Assembly (NCBI GenBank): GCA_017311185.1
Contig: JAESUZ010003374.1
Span: 62,001-126,000, forward strand
Direction of reading: 5' to 3'
DNA length: 64,000 bases
Source of the DNA: Proteles cristata cristata
Taxonomy: Eukaryota; Chordata; Mammalia; Carnivora; Hyaenidae
Both the position numbers and the translations under genes were made by a program. The notes under the pieces were generated by a model, which was given only the letters and a program-made list of their open reading frames with translations, was not told the origin of the DNA and ran no database searches. Positions 41,100-56,008 of the stretch are shown piece by piece. Each line of letters starts with the position of its first letter. Position 1 is the first letter of the stretch.

Positions 41100-41350
41100 G
41101 ATTTAAATTCACAATTGCATTTGGGTCCCACAGTGTGCTCTTGTTCAAAGGCCAGTGGCCCATCACAGACAGGGGCTCCTTGGCTGAGAAACCTTCCCAA
41201 TGACCCAATCATATCACTCTTCTCAGACTGTACATGAAGAGGTTCAGCATGGAGGTGAACACACTCTTCATTACTGAGGTATTTCAGCTTCTATAGGAAG
41301 AATGGATGGACCAGGACTGAGGTCGAACACACGCCTTATCCCAGAGGAAA
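41100..41350 (-). pseudogene. olfactory receptor C-terminal remnant (copy A)
   Basis: Reverse strand near 41260-41200 reads FTSMLNLFMYSLRR, the TM7 signature (consensus TPMLNPFIYSLRN), followed by a stop. The homologous remnant in copy B is at 61530-62010. Nothing upstream of TM7 survives; old L1 sequence starts at about 41390. Confidence 0.72.
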
Positions 41351-41908
41351 GGAGTCCACATAGGTAACAATAGGAAGTCAATAAAAACTACTAGAGAATA
41401 ATAGGTAGTAGGAAAAAAATACAAACTATCAATGGAACAAAAAATCTTTTGAAAAGATTAATGTAATCAACATTTACATAGAAATAGAAAAAGAAAAAAA
41501 TACTTAAATTACTAAAACCAAAAATGAAAGTGGGGGCATTACTGTGATTCTACGGGGGGACGGGGAAGGATTGAAAGAGACTGTATGCCAATAAATTTGA
41601 TAATCTGGATGAAATGGAAAAATTCCTAAAATCACAAAAGCTACCAATACTGACAAATTAGAAAAAGAATAAAGGGAAAAAAGAATACGGTTACAAATCT
41701 ATAATGTAACAAGGAGATTGAACCTGTAATAAAGAATCTCACAACAACAATAAGGAGCCCTAGATGACTACACCCAAATGAAAGCTATTGCCCAGCAAAA
41801 GAAATAAACAAAAGAAAAACACAACATAGTGAATAGGAAAAGATAATTGCAAAGGACATAAATGATAACAGACTAATACCCAAAATACATAAAGAAATTA
41901 CACAATTA

Positions 41909-42020
41909 GGGGCACGTGCCTGGCTCAGTGGAGCTTACAACTCTTGATCTCAGGGTCATGAGTTCAAGTCCCATGTGGGGTGTAGAGATTACTTAAAAGT
42001 AAAATTTCTAAACAAAAGAA
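41909..42020 (+). mobile_element. short tRNA-derived carnivore SINE
   Basis: 'GTCATGAGTTCAAGTCCCATG', 'GTGTAGAGATTACTTAAAAG'. AAATTACACAA is duplicated on both sides. Confidence 0.86.
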
Positions 42021-42371
42021 AAAAAAATTACACAAACACCAAAGAATTTGAATAAAGAATAAGCAGAGGACCCCACTGTACATTTTCCAAAAAAAGATAG
42101 ATGGCCAACACACAGGAAAAGATGATCAACATTACTGATTTTCAGAGAAATGTAAACCAAAAAAAAATACAAAAATTTTGTTTGAAGACTAGAATACACT
42201 AAATGTCTTTGCATGCAAATATAAGGGGAGACATTGCTTATGGGTTGAAAGCCCAATGCATGAAATATTCTAATTCTAATCTTCAAAAGTAATAGACTCA
42301 TAAAGTAAGTATATGCACTTACTAAAGAGTCGGCCAATTTTCATTAAAAATTTCAGGGGTGAAATTCATTC

Positions 42372-42425
42372 TCAGGGTCCTGAGTTCAAGCCCCACTTTG
42401 GCACAGAGATTACTTAAGGAAAAGA
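42372..42425 (+). mobile_element. 3' scrap of short tRNA-derived SINE
   Basis: 'CTCAGGGTCCTGAGTTCAAG', 'CAGAGATTACTTAAGG'. Confidence 0.65.
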
Positions 42426-42900
42426 AGGTTTCAAGCAATGACAGACAAAGACTACTACACACCATTATTACCCAAAAATAAATAACAAAAAACATCCCAA
42501 ATTGCCAGTAAATAAAATAATTCAGGCTAAACACAGAATTCATTATATCTAAATTGAGTTTTTCTATAATTACAAGATTGATTCAACATTGGAAAACCAA
42601 TCACACTTAGAAACACACAAATATATGGAAATCTAAGCAATGACAGAAGTGACTACAGAGACGAAAGGAAAGATCGTCTTTTCAATAAATGGTCCAGGTA
42701 ACTTTGATATCTAAACAAGAGAGACAATCAGACATATAGTAACACCACATACTAAAGTACTTCAGATGGACTACATAGATATAAAAATACGAGATCACAG
42801 AATATATATAAACAAGGAAAACAAAATATCTGGATACATGAGAAAATTATAAATCTGACTCACAAAACTAAGAACTTTTCATTAAGAAAACACGAAAAGT

Positions 42901-44264
42901 AAACAGACTTCTAGCAGTTTTTCACTTCAAAATACTACTTTGTTATCCATTAATAACAGATTTGGAGCATACCTGATTGACTTATCTCATGAGGTATTTA
43001 ATAATGCTATCACTACAAGTCCAAGCAGTTGGATAAGGCCAACCTACAGTGCTAACCTCAACCATAAAGCCCCAGGACTCAGTCTCCAGGACTCAGTCTC
43101 ATGTGACTGTGAACAAGTTCTGCTAGGTAGGACATACAGGTTTTGAGATGATTAATGATGTCACCTAAGGCCGATGTCTTATATGCTGCAACCCACTCAA
43201 AGCAGTGAAGTCCACACCCATGCCCAAGAGAATCATATTGCAACCCAATCTCATCCCTACACAAACATACTACAAATGTGCCCAGGTCACTTATGATCAG
43301 GATTTAGTATTATGCTTGATCTGGAATGTTCTACAGTGGTTTCATTAAGCCCCAAAGGAAGTGCAGCTGCAGCCTCCATGGCCACACCCACAATTTAAAC
43401 CAAAGGCTGTTCAAGTGTCACAAGTGTAATGATTGTATTAACACAAAATTGAAACAAGGTGATGGTTTGTGTCTCTATCAAAAGGCCACTTTCAAAACTG
43501 CCAGTGATGGCATCAAGCACATCAGGACATCAGGACTTTCCAAATTCACAAGATTTTGTGTTTTATAGCATACAAAAGGATGAGAAACTAACCAGCGAGT
43601 CATGTGCCAGATGCAGTTGTTCCTAAACACAGACAGATGACATAATTGTTCTTCCAGGACGTGGAGACTGAAGAACAAAAAAAAAAAACATTCTCTATTC
43701 ACAAAGAAAACATTCTCTATTCCCAGCCTCTCACTGGGAAGCTACCATACCAAAAATTAATACTATTTCCTTCCCTAGTGCCAGGAGTCTTGCTCTCCTT
43801 CTAGGGCCGTGAAATCAGGATGTATAGCCACACCATTTCTTAAGTCTTTCCTGACCCAAAAGGATCAAATCTGAAAGCGACAAGAGCGTTTCCAGAAAAT
43901 TTAGAGGCATATGTCACCCACCTTGGCCAGCATGAGGGAGTGGAGATGGACTCTGCGAGCAGTGAACTCATTTAAGTGGTCATCATCTACATAGTATCAG
44001 ACAAGATCCATACAACTAGAGAACCCAGGTGGTTTGACTAGCACTAAGACTAAAGCTGCTAGTCCCACCTGAGTCTAGACTGCAACCTGGTGTAGAAACT
44101 CGACTAGAATAGCACAGATACCTGAATAAATAAAGCCAGACCATTCCCCAAAATAGTCGGGTTAGAGTGACACATGTTCAAAACATCTACAAAACCACCC
44201 TATTAGCGGAGTTCCACAAGTCTCTTACACATTTATCAACTTCACTGTAGTTCCAGCATGGGTT
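42901..44264. other. intergenic, nothing firmly recognised
   Basis: Unique-looking sequence. The open frame at 43326-43568 contains CxxCxxC-like cysteines (FKCHKCNDC) but no full zinc-finger spacing or neighbours that support a gene; it could be an unrecognised retrocopy. Confidence 0.4.
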
Positions 44265-45893
<1,629 letters not shown>

Positions 45894-46326
45894 CTAAAGA
45901 AAAACAAAAGCTTAAGCATTTGCAGAAACAAATGACAGGTTAAACAATTTCAAAAAGATGAGGCTCGGTTTTATTTATTTTCATGTTAAAAATGGTGGAA
46001 AAAAATAAGCAAGAAAGATTTCAGCAACTTGTACATGGGAAAAATGTGACAATTAAGTGTGGATGGTCAATCTTTAGTGGTTCACTAAAAAATAATTTCT
46101 TCAAAATTATGATGGTGAGCAGTCACAGAATATTATCAAGGTAGAGAAGTGGGAAACCTTTGGACAAGGAGGACATACCAAAACACTAAAGAACTACAAC
46201 AGGTCATTTTGTGGAGCATAGAAATTTTAAGTAGCAGGGTGAGGGAAGTTGGAGATACCCAAAAGCATCAGAGACAAATGGCTTCAGCACTAGGAGACAA
46301 AATGTATCTTAAACTTTTACACAGTA
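45894..46326. other. 5' flank of the minus-strand ZNF pseudogene
   Basis: Intron-like sequence upstream of the spacer exon. No KRAB exon or repeat recognised. Confidence 0.45.
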
Positions 46327-46525
46327 GGGCACCTGGGTGGCTCAGTTGGTTAAGCCTCTGACTTCAGCTCAGGTCATGATCTCACGGTTCCTGAGTTCAA
46401 GCCCCATACTGGGCTCTGTGCTGACAGCTCAGAGCCTGGAACCTGCTCCTGATTCTATGTCTTCCTGTCTCTCTGCTCACTCTCTCTCTCTCTCTCTCTC
46501 TCTCAAATAAACATTAAAAAAAAAA
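46327..46525 (+). mobile_element. feliform SINE
   Basis: 'GGGCACCTGGGTGGCTCAG' to poly-A, with a CT run at 46480-46502. AAACTTTTACA is duplicated on both sides. Confidence 0.94.
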
Positions 46526-46970
46526 CTTTTACATATTAAAGTTGCAAAGATGTCATAACTCAGACTGACCAGTGACGTTTTTCTCATTCACCAGTGATGT
46601 TTGTAACATTCACATTGGAAAACTCTCTCCTCTGTCCTCAGCACTTACTGTTCCAACTGAGCAATCAGCGTAGGCTTCAAGGGTTGCTATCTTGTTCACG
46701 GGGAAAGGTATATTAGTAAGAGAAGCTCGTTCAAGGGAGGACAAAGCTTCCGATAAACCCAAAACTCTATTTCTAATGAAAGCAATGAAATTGTTATAGA
46801 AGGACGAAAAAGGCAAACACCCCTTTCTGTGTGCAAAAGATTACTTCTCTCTGAGTCATGAAAGCCCATTTCAAGCATATGTACACATTTACAGAGCACA
46901 GATAATTATTCAAATAGGAAATAAAGGAGAGGAGACCAAGAGATCTTCCTTCTGGTGGGGAAACCATTAG
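46526..46970. other. intergenic, nothing recognised
   Basis: No coding or repeat signature that I can support. Confidence 0.4.
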
Positions 46971-46972
46971 AG

Positions 46973-47160
46973 CAGCGGTCCTCAAATGTTGGGAGTGAAT
47001 CACAATCATCAGGATGGCTTACTGAACATAGTAGATGGGGCAACAATCCCAGTTTTCTAATTCAGAATGTCAAAAGTGGAGTCTGAGAATGTAAATTCCT
47101 AGCAGCATGATGGTGCTGCTGTTGGCCCTTAGGCCACATTTATAGGACTAGATCAAAACC
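46973..47160 (+). mobile_element. MER5-type hAT fragment
   Basis: 'CAGCGGTCCTCAAATGTTGG', 'AATCACAATCATCAGGATGG', 'CTAATTCAGAATGTC' and 'GTCTGAGAATGTAAATTCCT' follow the MER5A layout. Confidence 0.75.
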
Positions 47161-47254
47161 CATTAGTGCAGTGAAATTCCTTCCTAGTCTGAGATGCCTA
47201 TATATCCCTGCACACACTACTGCCATAAAATACCAGGGTAGCCCTGCTTCACTT

Positions 47255-47440
47255 GGAGCCAGAAAAGGTACTTGTTAGCCAGGATGCCAATGAGGAAAGG
47301 GGTCATAGTCTTCTTTTACAGGTGTGGAAATCTAATCCCTGAGAAATTTGGTTCTTTATTTGCCCAAGATAATAAAACTCGTCAATGGGATTATTCAACA
47401 CCGAGTCCCAAAGCACACATACCAGGAAGATGACTTAGAG
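47255..47440 (+). mobile_element. MIR fragment
   Basis: 'TTTTACAGGTGTGGAAATC', 'TTGCCCAAGATAATAAAACT' and 'CACCGAGTCCCAAAG' follow the order of a MIR SINE. Confidence 0.65.
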
Positions 47441-48440
47441 AACAGCATTCTCTGGCACATTTCAGCTCTTTCTAACGAACCAGCAGCATGACTACTTAGG
47501 GCTAGATCCCTGGGCCCTATATTGTGTAAGGATGACCTTTATAATCCTCTGAAAATGAGAATCAACAATGACTTACATTGGGTCGAATCAAGGCTGCCAT
47601 CCTGGGAGAGTGATGGTGAAGTCTGCCTAATGAGAATTTTGATCACTCAAGTACAACTTATGAAACTATGTGAACATGGCAATCTTCATTTCTCTAACAT
47701 AGGGTTACCCAGAGTCCTTTCCATATCATCATTAATCAGTAAGCATTACTCATCCATCATTAAACATCATACATTAGCTCTCTCTTTGCAGATGGTACAT
47801 GGGAGATTCGCTGACATCAACTACCATTCACTGAGGATCAATATGTGACAGATGTCTATTTCACCAGGAGCATTATGTATATCAGGCTCACTTAATTATC
47901 ACAACAACCCTTATCCAGAATTGGATAGAAATAGGTTTGTCTCAAAAGGTTCTTATTCCTGAAGAATATCAGATATCAGTCTAAACTTGCACTGTCCATT
48001 TTGGTAGCCACCAGCCACATATACTATTGAGTACTTGATATACAGTCAGTAAAACAGGGTTTGTAATTTATTTTATTCTCATTTTTAATTTTAATCAAAG
48101 CATTGCTGTTCATTTTTCCTTAACTTTTTCTTATAAGCACCAAATTTTAATATCTAAGTCAATTTTCTGGGAAAGAAACACCATTAAGGACTTCCCTCCA
48201 GAACAAAAACAATGTTCATTCCTCCAAACAACCAAATTTGAAGTCAACCAAAACCAAAACATAAAGCCCACACACATATAAGAAAGTAAGAAAAATCACA
48301 GTCTAAGGGTTTGCTGCACTTAGCAGGCTTCACTGTGCTGTCTAATCATCCTTCAGTGGACCGTTCAAAAAAATAACACTCTGGCTCATCAAAATATACA
48401 TTTTCCATTTGCTTTTTGTTTTTAATTAAAAATAATAATT
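47441..48440. other. intergenic with MIR and MER scraps
   Basis: 47880-47930 ('TCACTTAATTATCACAACAAC') is MIR-like. 47990-48120 ('GCACTGTCCATTTTGGTAGCC') matches the MER-type element at 25573-25855. The remainder is not recognised. Confidence 0.5.
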
Positions 48441-49200
<760 letters not shown>

Positions 49201-51724
49201 TAATTTTTTCCTTTGTTAATTGAGATGTAAGTGCCATGCAATCAATTGTGTAGATCTTAAATATTCTGTGGATGAGCACTGACAACTGTATTTACCGGTA
49301 TAACCAGCAATCTGGCAAGGTGCAGAACATAATCATCTCCTCTGAGAAAAGCCCTCTTCACTTTTCTAACTTATTCCTTCAGCCTTATCTAGACAATCAT
49401 TTCCATCAATTACTAGATAAGTAGTTTGCACATCATCTACAAATCTATTTTCTTACTTTGTTGTTTAAAGAAACAATAAGGGAAAAACACTCCTAACTCT
49501 CCCAGTGGAAGTGTAGACATGTCCACTTATTTCTGTCAAGTATTGGTTTATATTTTGTATAACAATATTACTGGGTGGATACAAATTCTGAAATTGTATA
49601 CTTTGGAAGAAATCAAATCTTTTAATGTACAGAACTCTATCTCTAGTAATGCTTTATGACAGTGTTGTCTGACATGAAGATCTACTCTTTTGGCGAGCTC
49701 TTTGCATATCAAGGGTAGCATTATGACTGTTTGAAAGTCCTTACTTTGCTGTACATGGCACAGGGCCTAGCTCAATCACCCGGTGATCGCTAACTGACAG
49801 ACCAAGACCATTGAGATCCTTCACATCATTCAAAACACATTTATCTAGACTACACTTAAATAACAGTCCCTAACAATGTATATATCCCAGTTTTTCAGAA
49901 ATGTACTTAAATACTCTAAGAACACAAGGGTGTGGAGATCTCAGTCTTTTGAGCATTTACCCACCAGCGAAGGTATGACTGCAAACTAAACACTTATTTC
50001 CCATGGATTCCTGATGCAGATACTTGGTGCTCTGTGTTTCACACTTGTGGCCCCACAGTTCACTCAGCTCATCTGCCCAGCAGCCATGGCTTGGCTGCAA
50101 TCCAGAGGTTTACAAATGCTTGCCTAATGCCTGCTCACTACCTCTGCCCCAGGCAACCCAACAAACTTCTTTACAACCAGTGGACTGCAAGAATACTGTT
50201 GCCAGTAAGATGTGGCGCAGTCTTGGGGAGAAGCCCCACCTCTACAAATCTGACCTTTCTCATATACTCTTCATCCACTCTAGGGTCTGTGAGAGTGCTC
50301 TTTTATATATTTATATATATACTTTTATATACTTACTCTTATATATATACTCTTCCCATGTATATCCAGAATCAAAGAGTGAGTTTTGACTCTTGGTTAG
50401 ACGTAGATGTATACAAAATTGAGACAGAATGATACCAGGAAATACATCTGAAAAGATGAAATCTTGGGATTGATTTCATCAAAGCTTTGGTCCGAAGCAA
50501 GGACCTAAGCTCCCTGACATGGGAAAGACAGTCAGCTGTTTCACATAAATCAAGCTATTACCTATGGCTCATTGCAAAGATGTGCAAACAGAAGTACTTG
50601 CCACGAGAGTTCAAGGGAATGTTATGTTTAGCTGTTACCACAGCAGTGATGACCACAAGGAATGTGACAAGTAATGGATACTTTTGACTAGACTTGCACA
50701 GAAAATGATCTGCTTATATTTGCTTAATTACAACTAAATTACACCTCAAATCAAGGTCTGAGAAGAAGCTTTAGACAGCTCTTAAAAATCACATTCTTTG
50801 TGGCCACAGCACTGACACAGTTGAAAATCAAACACAGAATTTAACTGTACAGGTAAGATTACAACCACTGTTAGAGTAGCTGTCTCAACTAGTTGCTCGT
50901 GTGGAAATTATGTCACTTGATAAAGGAAAAAATGAGAATGTGAAAACTAGAATGGGGGCATCGAGTCGGACCAAGATGAAACTGACAATTTTGAACCTAC
51001 AACACATTGAGCTATCCTTAGCAGAGAAATAGCCTACCCTTTGGTTTCTGAGATGAGCCTTCCTTTGCATAAAATCACTGTGAAGATTTCACATGGGGCA
51101 GAAGTCTTGGAAGGAAATGCTGCTTCTCCCAAGGATCGACCCAAACCCCCTGCTACTCTCCCTTGTGACCTAACAAGTACACAATCCAGGGTAACAGGGA
51201 TACAATACAATGAAAGAACAGCTTGTACGATAAAATAGTTCCAACTAAGATAGAATGTAGAAATCTGTGGAACTGTAAGGTAATAAATTGTAAGCATGCC
51301 ACACCAAGAATGGTGGAATGTAATAGCCTGGGCCAAATTCACTGACATGGGTGCACTTATTAGGCAGTCTGGGTTTAATACATACTAGCTCATAGACCTG
51401 GGGAAAGCTCTATCAGCTTAGATGGTACCACAAACACAATGGTGACCTACAGGAATGAGTTCACATGCCAGAACTCCATAACAAAATGTGAAGGAACAAA
51501 AACTAGAGAGACAGGAATGTTGCACTGGATTTGTCATGTGTGATACACAGCCCCCATTTCCCATTCTATCTGGAGGGAACAGAACACTCTTTCTACAAAT
51601 GTTTTGAGAAACAAATAAGGGAAGCACCTCCATCCTTGAAGGCTCTGTGGTCATTCTTCTTTATAGGTGAGGTATGACTATATGGGATAAATCATCACTG
51701 AGGTGGATGCCCTGATTTCAGTGG
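49201..51724. other. intergenic, nothing recognised
   Basis: Unique-looking AT-rich DNA. A TATA-type low-complexity run (TTATATATTTATATATATAC) lies at 50300-50350. Open frames up to 132 codons (50034-50432) show no family signature and overlap that run. Confidence 0.45.
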
Positions 51725-52295
51725 TGATGATGAGGACCCAGAGCAGCAGAAATCAAGTAGGCAGCACCTAACTGCCAAAGACAAAGTGGGCACATGAACT
51801 GTCAAGAGCAGAAGGAATGAAACAGGAATCAGAATGCTTTGTCCTGCAGAGATCTTTAATGGTGGCAAACGAATCTGGAACTTATTAGTCTCTTGCAGTG
51901 AAACAGATAGGCAGCCTATTATACCAGACCTGTTCTAAAGGTCCAGTAGATTTTAGGCAAAGCAGCCCAAACAGTCCCCATGCTATACTTAACTCTGACA
52001 TTGTGGTTTCAGAGAACCAATGAATACATTTAACTTTGTATAAAGCTCTATGTACAGAAATAGGCAGAGGGCCAGAGTGGACCCAGGTGCACAGAAATCA
52101 AGTAGGTGGCACTTAATTGCCAAAGAGAATGTCAGCACATGAACTGTCAAGAGTAGTGGGAATGAAAGAGGAACAAAATGCCTTGGCCGAGAGATCTTTA
52201 GTGGTGGCTAACTAGTCTCAGCCTAATTGGTCCCCCACTTACACAGTCTCTAAAATAATCTCAGGCAGTCTCATGGACGTGCTGCAATGATGGGG
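51725..52295. repeat. local tandem duplication, about 345 bp apart
   Basis: 51740-51960 and 52085-52295 share CAGAAATCAAGTAGG, GCACATGAACTGTCAAGAG, GAATGAAA.AGGAA and AGAGATCTTTA in the same order with substitutions. Neither copy shows coding features. Confidence 0.8.
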
Positions 52296-53203
52296 ACACA
52301 GCAGGTGTGGGTTGTCTCCTGGCCTCAGAGTTTCCTCTACCAGAGCTCAGGGCCCCTGCATCTCTTTACTCGGTACTTGGTGGACCATCATCACACCCCT
52401 CCTGGCACAATGGGTACTGGCTTGCCTGGCTGATTCACATGGGAGAGAGGCCTTGTAGGCCATGGCTTTGTCCAAGTGTAAAGGGATCATGGATGGTCAG
52501 GCTCAAGTGCTCTGGTTCCTAACTCTTTGGGGTGGTATCTCTTTCCATCTAATTACTTACAGACCAAAATGCCAAAAACAAACTTAAAGAAGATATTCAG
52601 ATGCTTTCTCTACAAATGACAATTTTTAAAAATAAACTTATCTGACACATAGGGTAAAGACCATTATGTAGGAAAAGCTAAAAAGAGGATCCTGGAATTC
52701 CTCATCACTGGACATAATCATCCAGAAATAATACCAAAACTTCTGGGGGGAACTGCAAAGACTAATACCAACATCCAGCTGGCCCCAGTACCGGGAAATA
52801 TGGGAGTGGCCTTGAAGAAGTGAAAAATGGAGGTCAACAATCACCCCAAGACCAATTCCAGAAGCCTAAACTAAACCTAAACTATACTGGGTTGACATGT
52901 TTTGTCTATGCTTCTTGTATTTATGTGCATGTGCTTATTTATATATATTATTCAGTTCTATGTCCTTTCTGTTTTTGATTAATACACAAGTTATTACAGG
53001 ATAACATTACAATTTAGTCTTTAGGTAAGATTTTCATGAGACTCTGAATTTGAAAAGTAGTTTACAAATGGACTGTGATGGAGATCAAATGACACTTGAT
53101 GTACATTTAAAACTCCCTTATGCAATATAATTTGAGGTACACATCACCCACAAAACAGTGACATTTTGTAGCCTCTGAAACTGTAGTTAGAAAACTAAAA
53201 CTG
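52296..53203. other. intergenic, nothing recognised
   Basis: No gene or repeat identified. Confidence 0.45.
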
Positions 53204-53434
53204 GGGGCGCCTGGGTGGCTTAGTCGGTTAAGCGTCCGACTTTCGCTTAGGTCGTGATCTCGCGGTTCGTGGGTTCGAGCCCCACATCGGGCTCTGTGCT
53301 GACTGCCAGCTCGGAGCCTGGAGCCTATTTCAGAGTCTGTATCTCCCTCTCTCTCTGATCCTCCCCTGCTCATGCTGTCTCTCTCTCTCTCTCTCTCCTA
53401 GAAATAAATAAAAATATTAAAAAAAAAAAAAAAA
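53204..53434 (+). mobile_element. full-length young feliform SINE
   Basis: GGGGCGCCTGGGTGGCTTAG to poly-A. AAAACTAAAACTG on both sides. Confidence 0.96.
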
Positions 53435-53602
53435 CTAAAACTGACAGGCCTATTTCTGTAAATCAAGTTTGGTAGGACAAAACCACACCCATTTGTTTAG
53501 TAAGGGTTATGGTTACTTGTGCATCTACAAAGGCAGAGCTGAGGAATTCCAGGCTTTTTGGTCAGCAAAGATTAATGCACTTGTTGAAAGAGGACTTCAA
53601 CT

Positions 53603-53828
53603 GGGGCGCCTGGGTGGCTTAGTCGGTTAAGCGTCCGACTTTCGCTTAGGTCATGATCTTGCGGTTCGTGGGTTCGGGCCCCGCGTCGGGCTCTGTGCTG
53701 ACTGCCAGCTCAGAGCCTGGAGCCTTTTTCAGTCTGTGACTCCTTCTCTCTGACCCTCCCCTGCTCACGCTGTCTCTCTCTCTCTCTCTCTCCTAGAAAT
53801 AAAAAAAAAACAAAAAAACAAAAAAACA
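53603..53828 (+). mobile_element. full-length young feliform SINE
   Basis: Same subfamily, about 170 bp from the previous one. Duplication AAAGAGGACTTCAACT; tail is A-rich with C interruptions. Confidence 0.96.
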
Positions 53829-54355
53829 TTTAGAAAGAGGACTTCAACTACCTCCATTTTGATGTCAAACTTTCTGATTAAGGTCTTCTTTCCAGCTTCT
53901 CTCTGAACTCAGACAAAAGACCATGTGGGTAAACCACCCACTGCAAGAAACAAAACTTCCCCCTTGATCAATAAGGGCTGCATGATGGACTACAAGACAA
54001 TGACCAATCTGAACTTCACTGCTCACCTACAGGTACATAGTGACTTTTGTTCTCCATTTCCCTTATGTAAACTTGAAAGTACTTTAAACACTTTGAACAC
54101 AGTCTTTGAGATGCTAGTTTCCTGTCTTCTCAGTGCTGGCCTCCCTCAGATATATTCCGGTCTTGTTTTAGAACCATTCATTTCTCTGTCTTTGGATTTT
54201 GTCAGTAGAGAGTAACTGAACCTGGTCTGTTTTTGACCCCTGGAGCCAGGTGCTCTTGCCTCTATGTGGGCTCTGTCTACATTATCACCTAAGTTCTTAC
54301 AGAAAGAAAGTTGGCCAATCTCTATACTGAACCAAATTACCAGTTTACAAAATTA
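53829..54355. other. intergenic, nothing recognised
   Basis: Open frame 53925-54215 (96 codons) has no recognisable domain. Confidence 0.45.
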
Positions 54356-54389
54356 AAAAAAAAAATTTTTTTTAATGTTTTATTTATTT

Positions 54390-54426
<37 letters not shown>

Positions 54427-54597
54427 CATGAGCAGGGGAGGGTTAGAGAGAGAGGGAGATACAGTATCTGAAACAGGCTCCAGGCTCTGAGCTGGCAGTC
54501 AGCACAGAGCCCGACGCAGGGCTTGAATCCATGAACTGTGAGAACATGACCTGAGCAGTAGTCGGATGCTCAACCGACTGAGCCACCCAGCCACCCC
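54356..54597 (-). mobile_element. full-length feliform SINE with GA microsatellite
   Basis: Long GA run at 54391-54422. Perfect 17-bp duplication ACCAGTTTACAAAATTA at 54339-54355 and 54598-54614. Confidence 0.95.
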
Positions 54598-54614
54598 ACC
54601 AGTTTACAAAATTA

Positions 54615-55325
54615 GAGGAAATAAGGGAAACATTTAAACACACCATGAATGGGGTACATATGTGGCTCACTTGATGGAACATGTGACTTGTGGATGTCTA
54701 GGTCACATCGGATGTATAGATGTAGAGATGAAAAACAACAACAAAAAAACAAAGAACAAAAAACCAAAAAAGCCATGAAAGTAAAATCAGAAATAACTAA
54801 AATATACGTTTCTCAAAGAATGTATGACTCCTCCATGTCGGTATTATGAAGAAACAGTAGCTCTGCTCTAGGTTAAGAAGACACTAACAGATATAAACAA
54901 TTGTCATATATAAATGTTGACTGCATCCTAGATCTAAAAACTTATTCTGAAATGTAGAAAAAACGTGGAAAAGTTTTTTAAAGGATATTAGATAACATTA
55001 TTAGTATTCTTGGGGAAAATCAGTCTTATGGTTTTAATAGCAAAATGTCCTTATCTTTAGGAGATGCATTACCAAGGATTTAAAAGTCAAGTGTCATGTC
55101 TGCGATTAATTTCCTATGTACTCTCAAAAAGTCTGCTAAAAAATGTATGTCTTTATTCAGAGAGCGAAAGACATGCAAAAAGCTAAAATGATGAATCTAC
55201 TTAACTGGACATTCAGGGCACTACTTGTTTACATTTCCTTTATACTGAAGATTTTTCAAAAGAAAAATGTCAATAATAAGACACTTCCTGTTAACATGAA
55301 ATTCAGTTATTTTAAAAATGAAGTA
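54615..55325. other. intergenic, nothing recognised
   Basis: AT-rich. 54650-54735 weakly resembles a short SINE ('GTGGCTCACTTGATGGAAC'), not certain. Confidence 0.4.
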
Positions 55326-55471
55326 AGGGGCACCTGGGTGGCTCAGTCAAGTTGAGAGGCTCAGGTCATGATCTCGGGGTTCATGAGGTCAAGACCGCAT
55401 CAGGCTCCCTGATGTCAGGTGAACTCTGCTTTGAATCCTGTCTTCCCCCCTCCCCCCCAAATAAAGAAACA
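55326..55471 (+). mobile_element. feliform SINE with internal deletion, outermost of three
   Basis: 'GGGGCACCTGGGTGGCTCAG' to 'AAATAAAGAAACATT'. The left flank AAGTAAGG (55321-55328) recurs only at 55932-55939, after two further SINEs. Confidence 0.9.
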
Positions 55472-55473
55472 TT

Positions 55474-55664
55474 AGAAGCGCATGGATGGCTGAATAGGTT
55501 GAGTGTCTGACTTCCTCAGCTCAGGTCATGATATCCCAGCTCCTGAGTTTGAGCCCCTCCCTGGGACTTGGTTGCTGTCAGCATGGAGCCCATTTCAGAT
55601 CCTCTGTCCCTCTCTCTGACCCTCCCACGCTCACACTCTCTTTCAAAATTAAGCATTTAAACTT
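55474..55664 (+). mobile_element. feliform SINE in the tail of the previous one
   Basis: 'AGCGCATGGATGGCTGAAT' to 'CAAAATTAAGCATTTAAAC'; its A-rich tail resumes after 55876. Confidence 0.88.
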
Positions 55665-55876
55665 TTTAAGTGTTTTATTTATTTCTGAGAGAAAGAGAGA
55701 GAGAGACAGCGTGAGTAGGGGAGGGTCACAGAGAGAGGGAGATACAGAATCTGAAGCAGGTTCCAGGCTTTGAGCTGTCAGCACAGAGCCGACGGGGGGA
55801 CTGGAACCCACGAACCGTGAGATCATGACCTGAGCCGAAGTCGGACGCTTAACCGACTGAGACACCCAGGCGCCCC
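55665..55876 (-). mobile_element. full-length feliform SINE, innermost of three
   Basis: Poly-T side 'TTTTTAAGTGTTTTATTTAT', head 'GACTGAGACACCCAGGCGCC'. TAAAC on both sides within the host tail. Confidence 0.93.
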
Positions 55877-56008
55877 TAAACATTTTAAATAAATAAGTAA
55901 ATAAATAAACACACATTAAAAAAAATAAACAAAGTAAGGTGATAAAACCTACATTCTTTACTCCTAGCACCCTGGTGGGGATGGACAAGCTTAGGATGGC
56001 CAGTCAGA

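Larger units (their letters stand above)
35780..41390. repeat. segmental duplication, copy A
   Basis: Blocks here recur in the same order at 57310-61700 with many substitutions: 35790-35930 with 57320-57450; 36220-36290 with 57520-57590; 37000-37910 with 58980-59880; 38570-38860 with 60050-60350; 39110-39320 with 60545-60760; 40870-40985 with 61250-61370; and the olfactory-receptor tail. SINEs present in only one copy were inserted after the duplication. Confidence 0.8.
41390..42900 (+). mobile_element. old L1 ORF2 fragments
   Basis: Reads ANKFDNLDEMEKFLK near 41590, the ORF2 linker, with many stops. 41790-41905 and 42028-42170 match the ORF2 C-terminal region and 42520-42900 later L1 pieces. 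A short SINE lies at 41909-42020 and a SINE scrap at 42372-42425. Confidence 0.7.

Noticed and set aside
43326..43568. Possible small cysteine-rich protein (FKCHKCNDC)
   Set aside because: Finger spacing is incomplete, with no partner fingers or splice sites; left as unexplained.
50034..50432. 132- and 121-codon overlapping frames
   Set aside because: They overlap each other and a TATA-type low-complexity run; no conserved signature.
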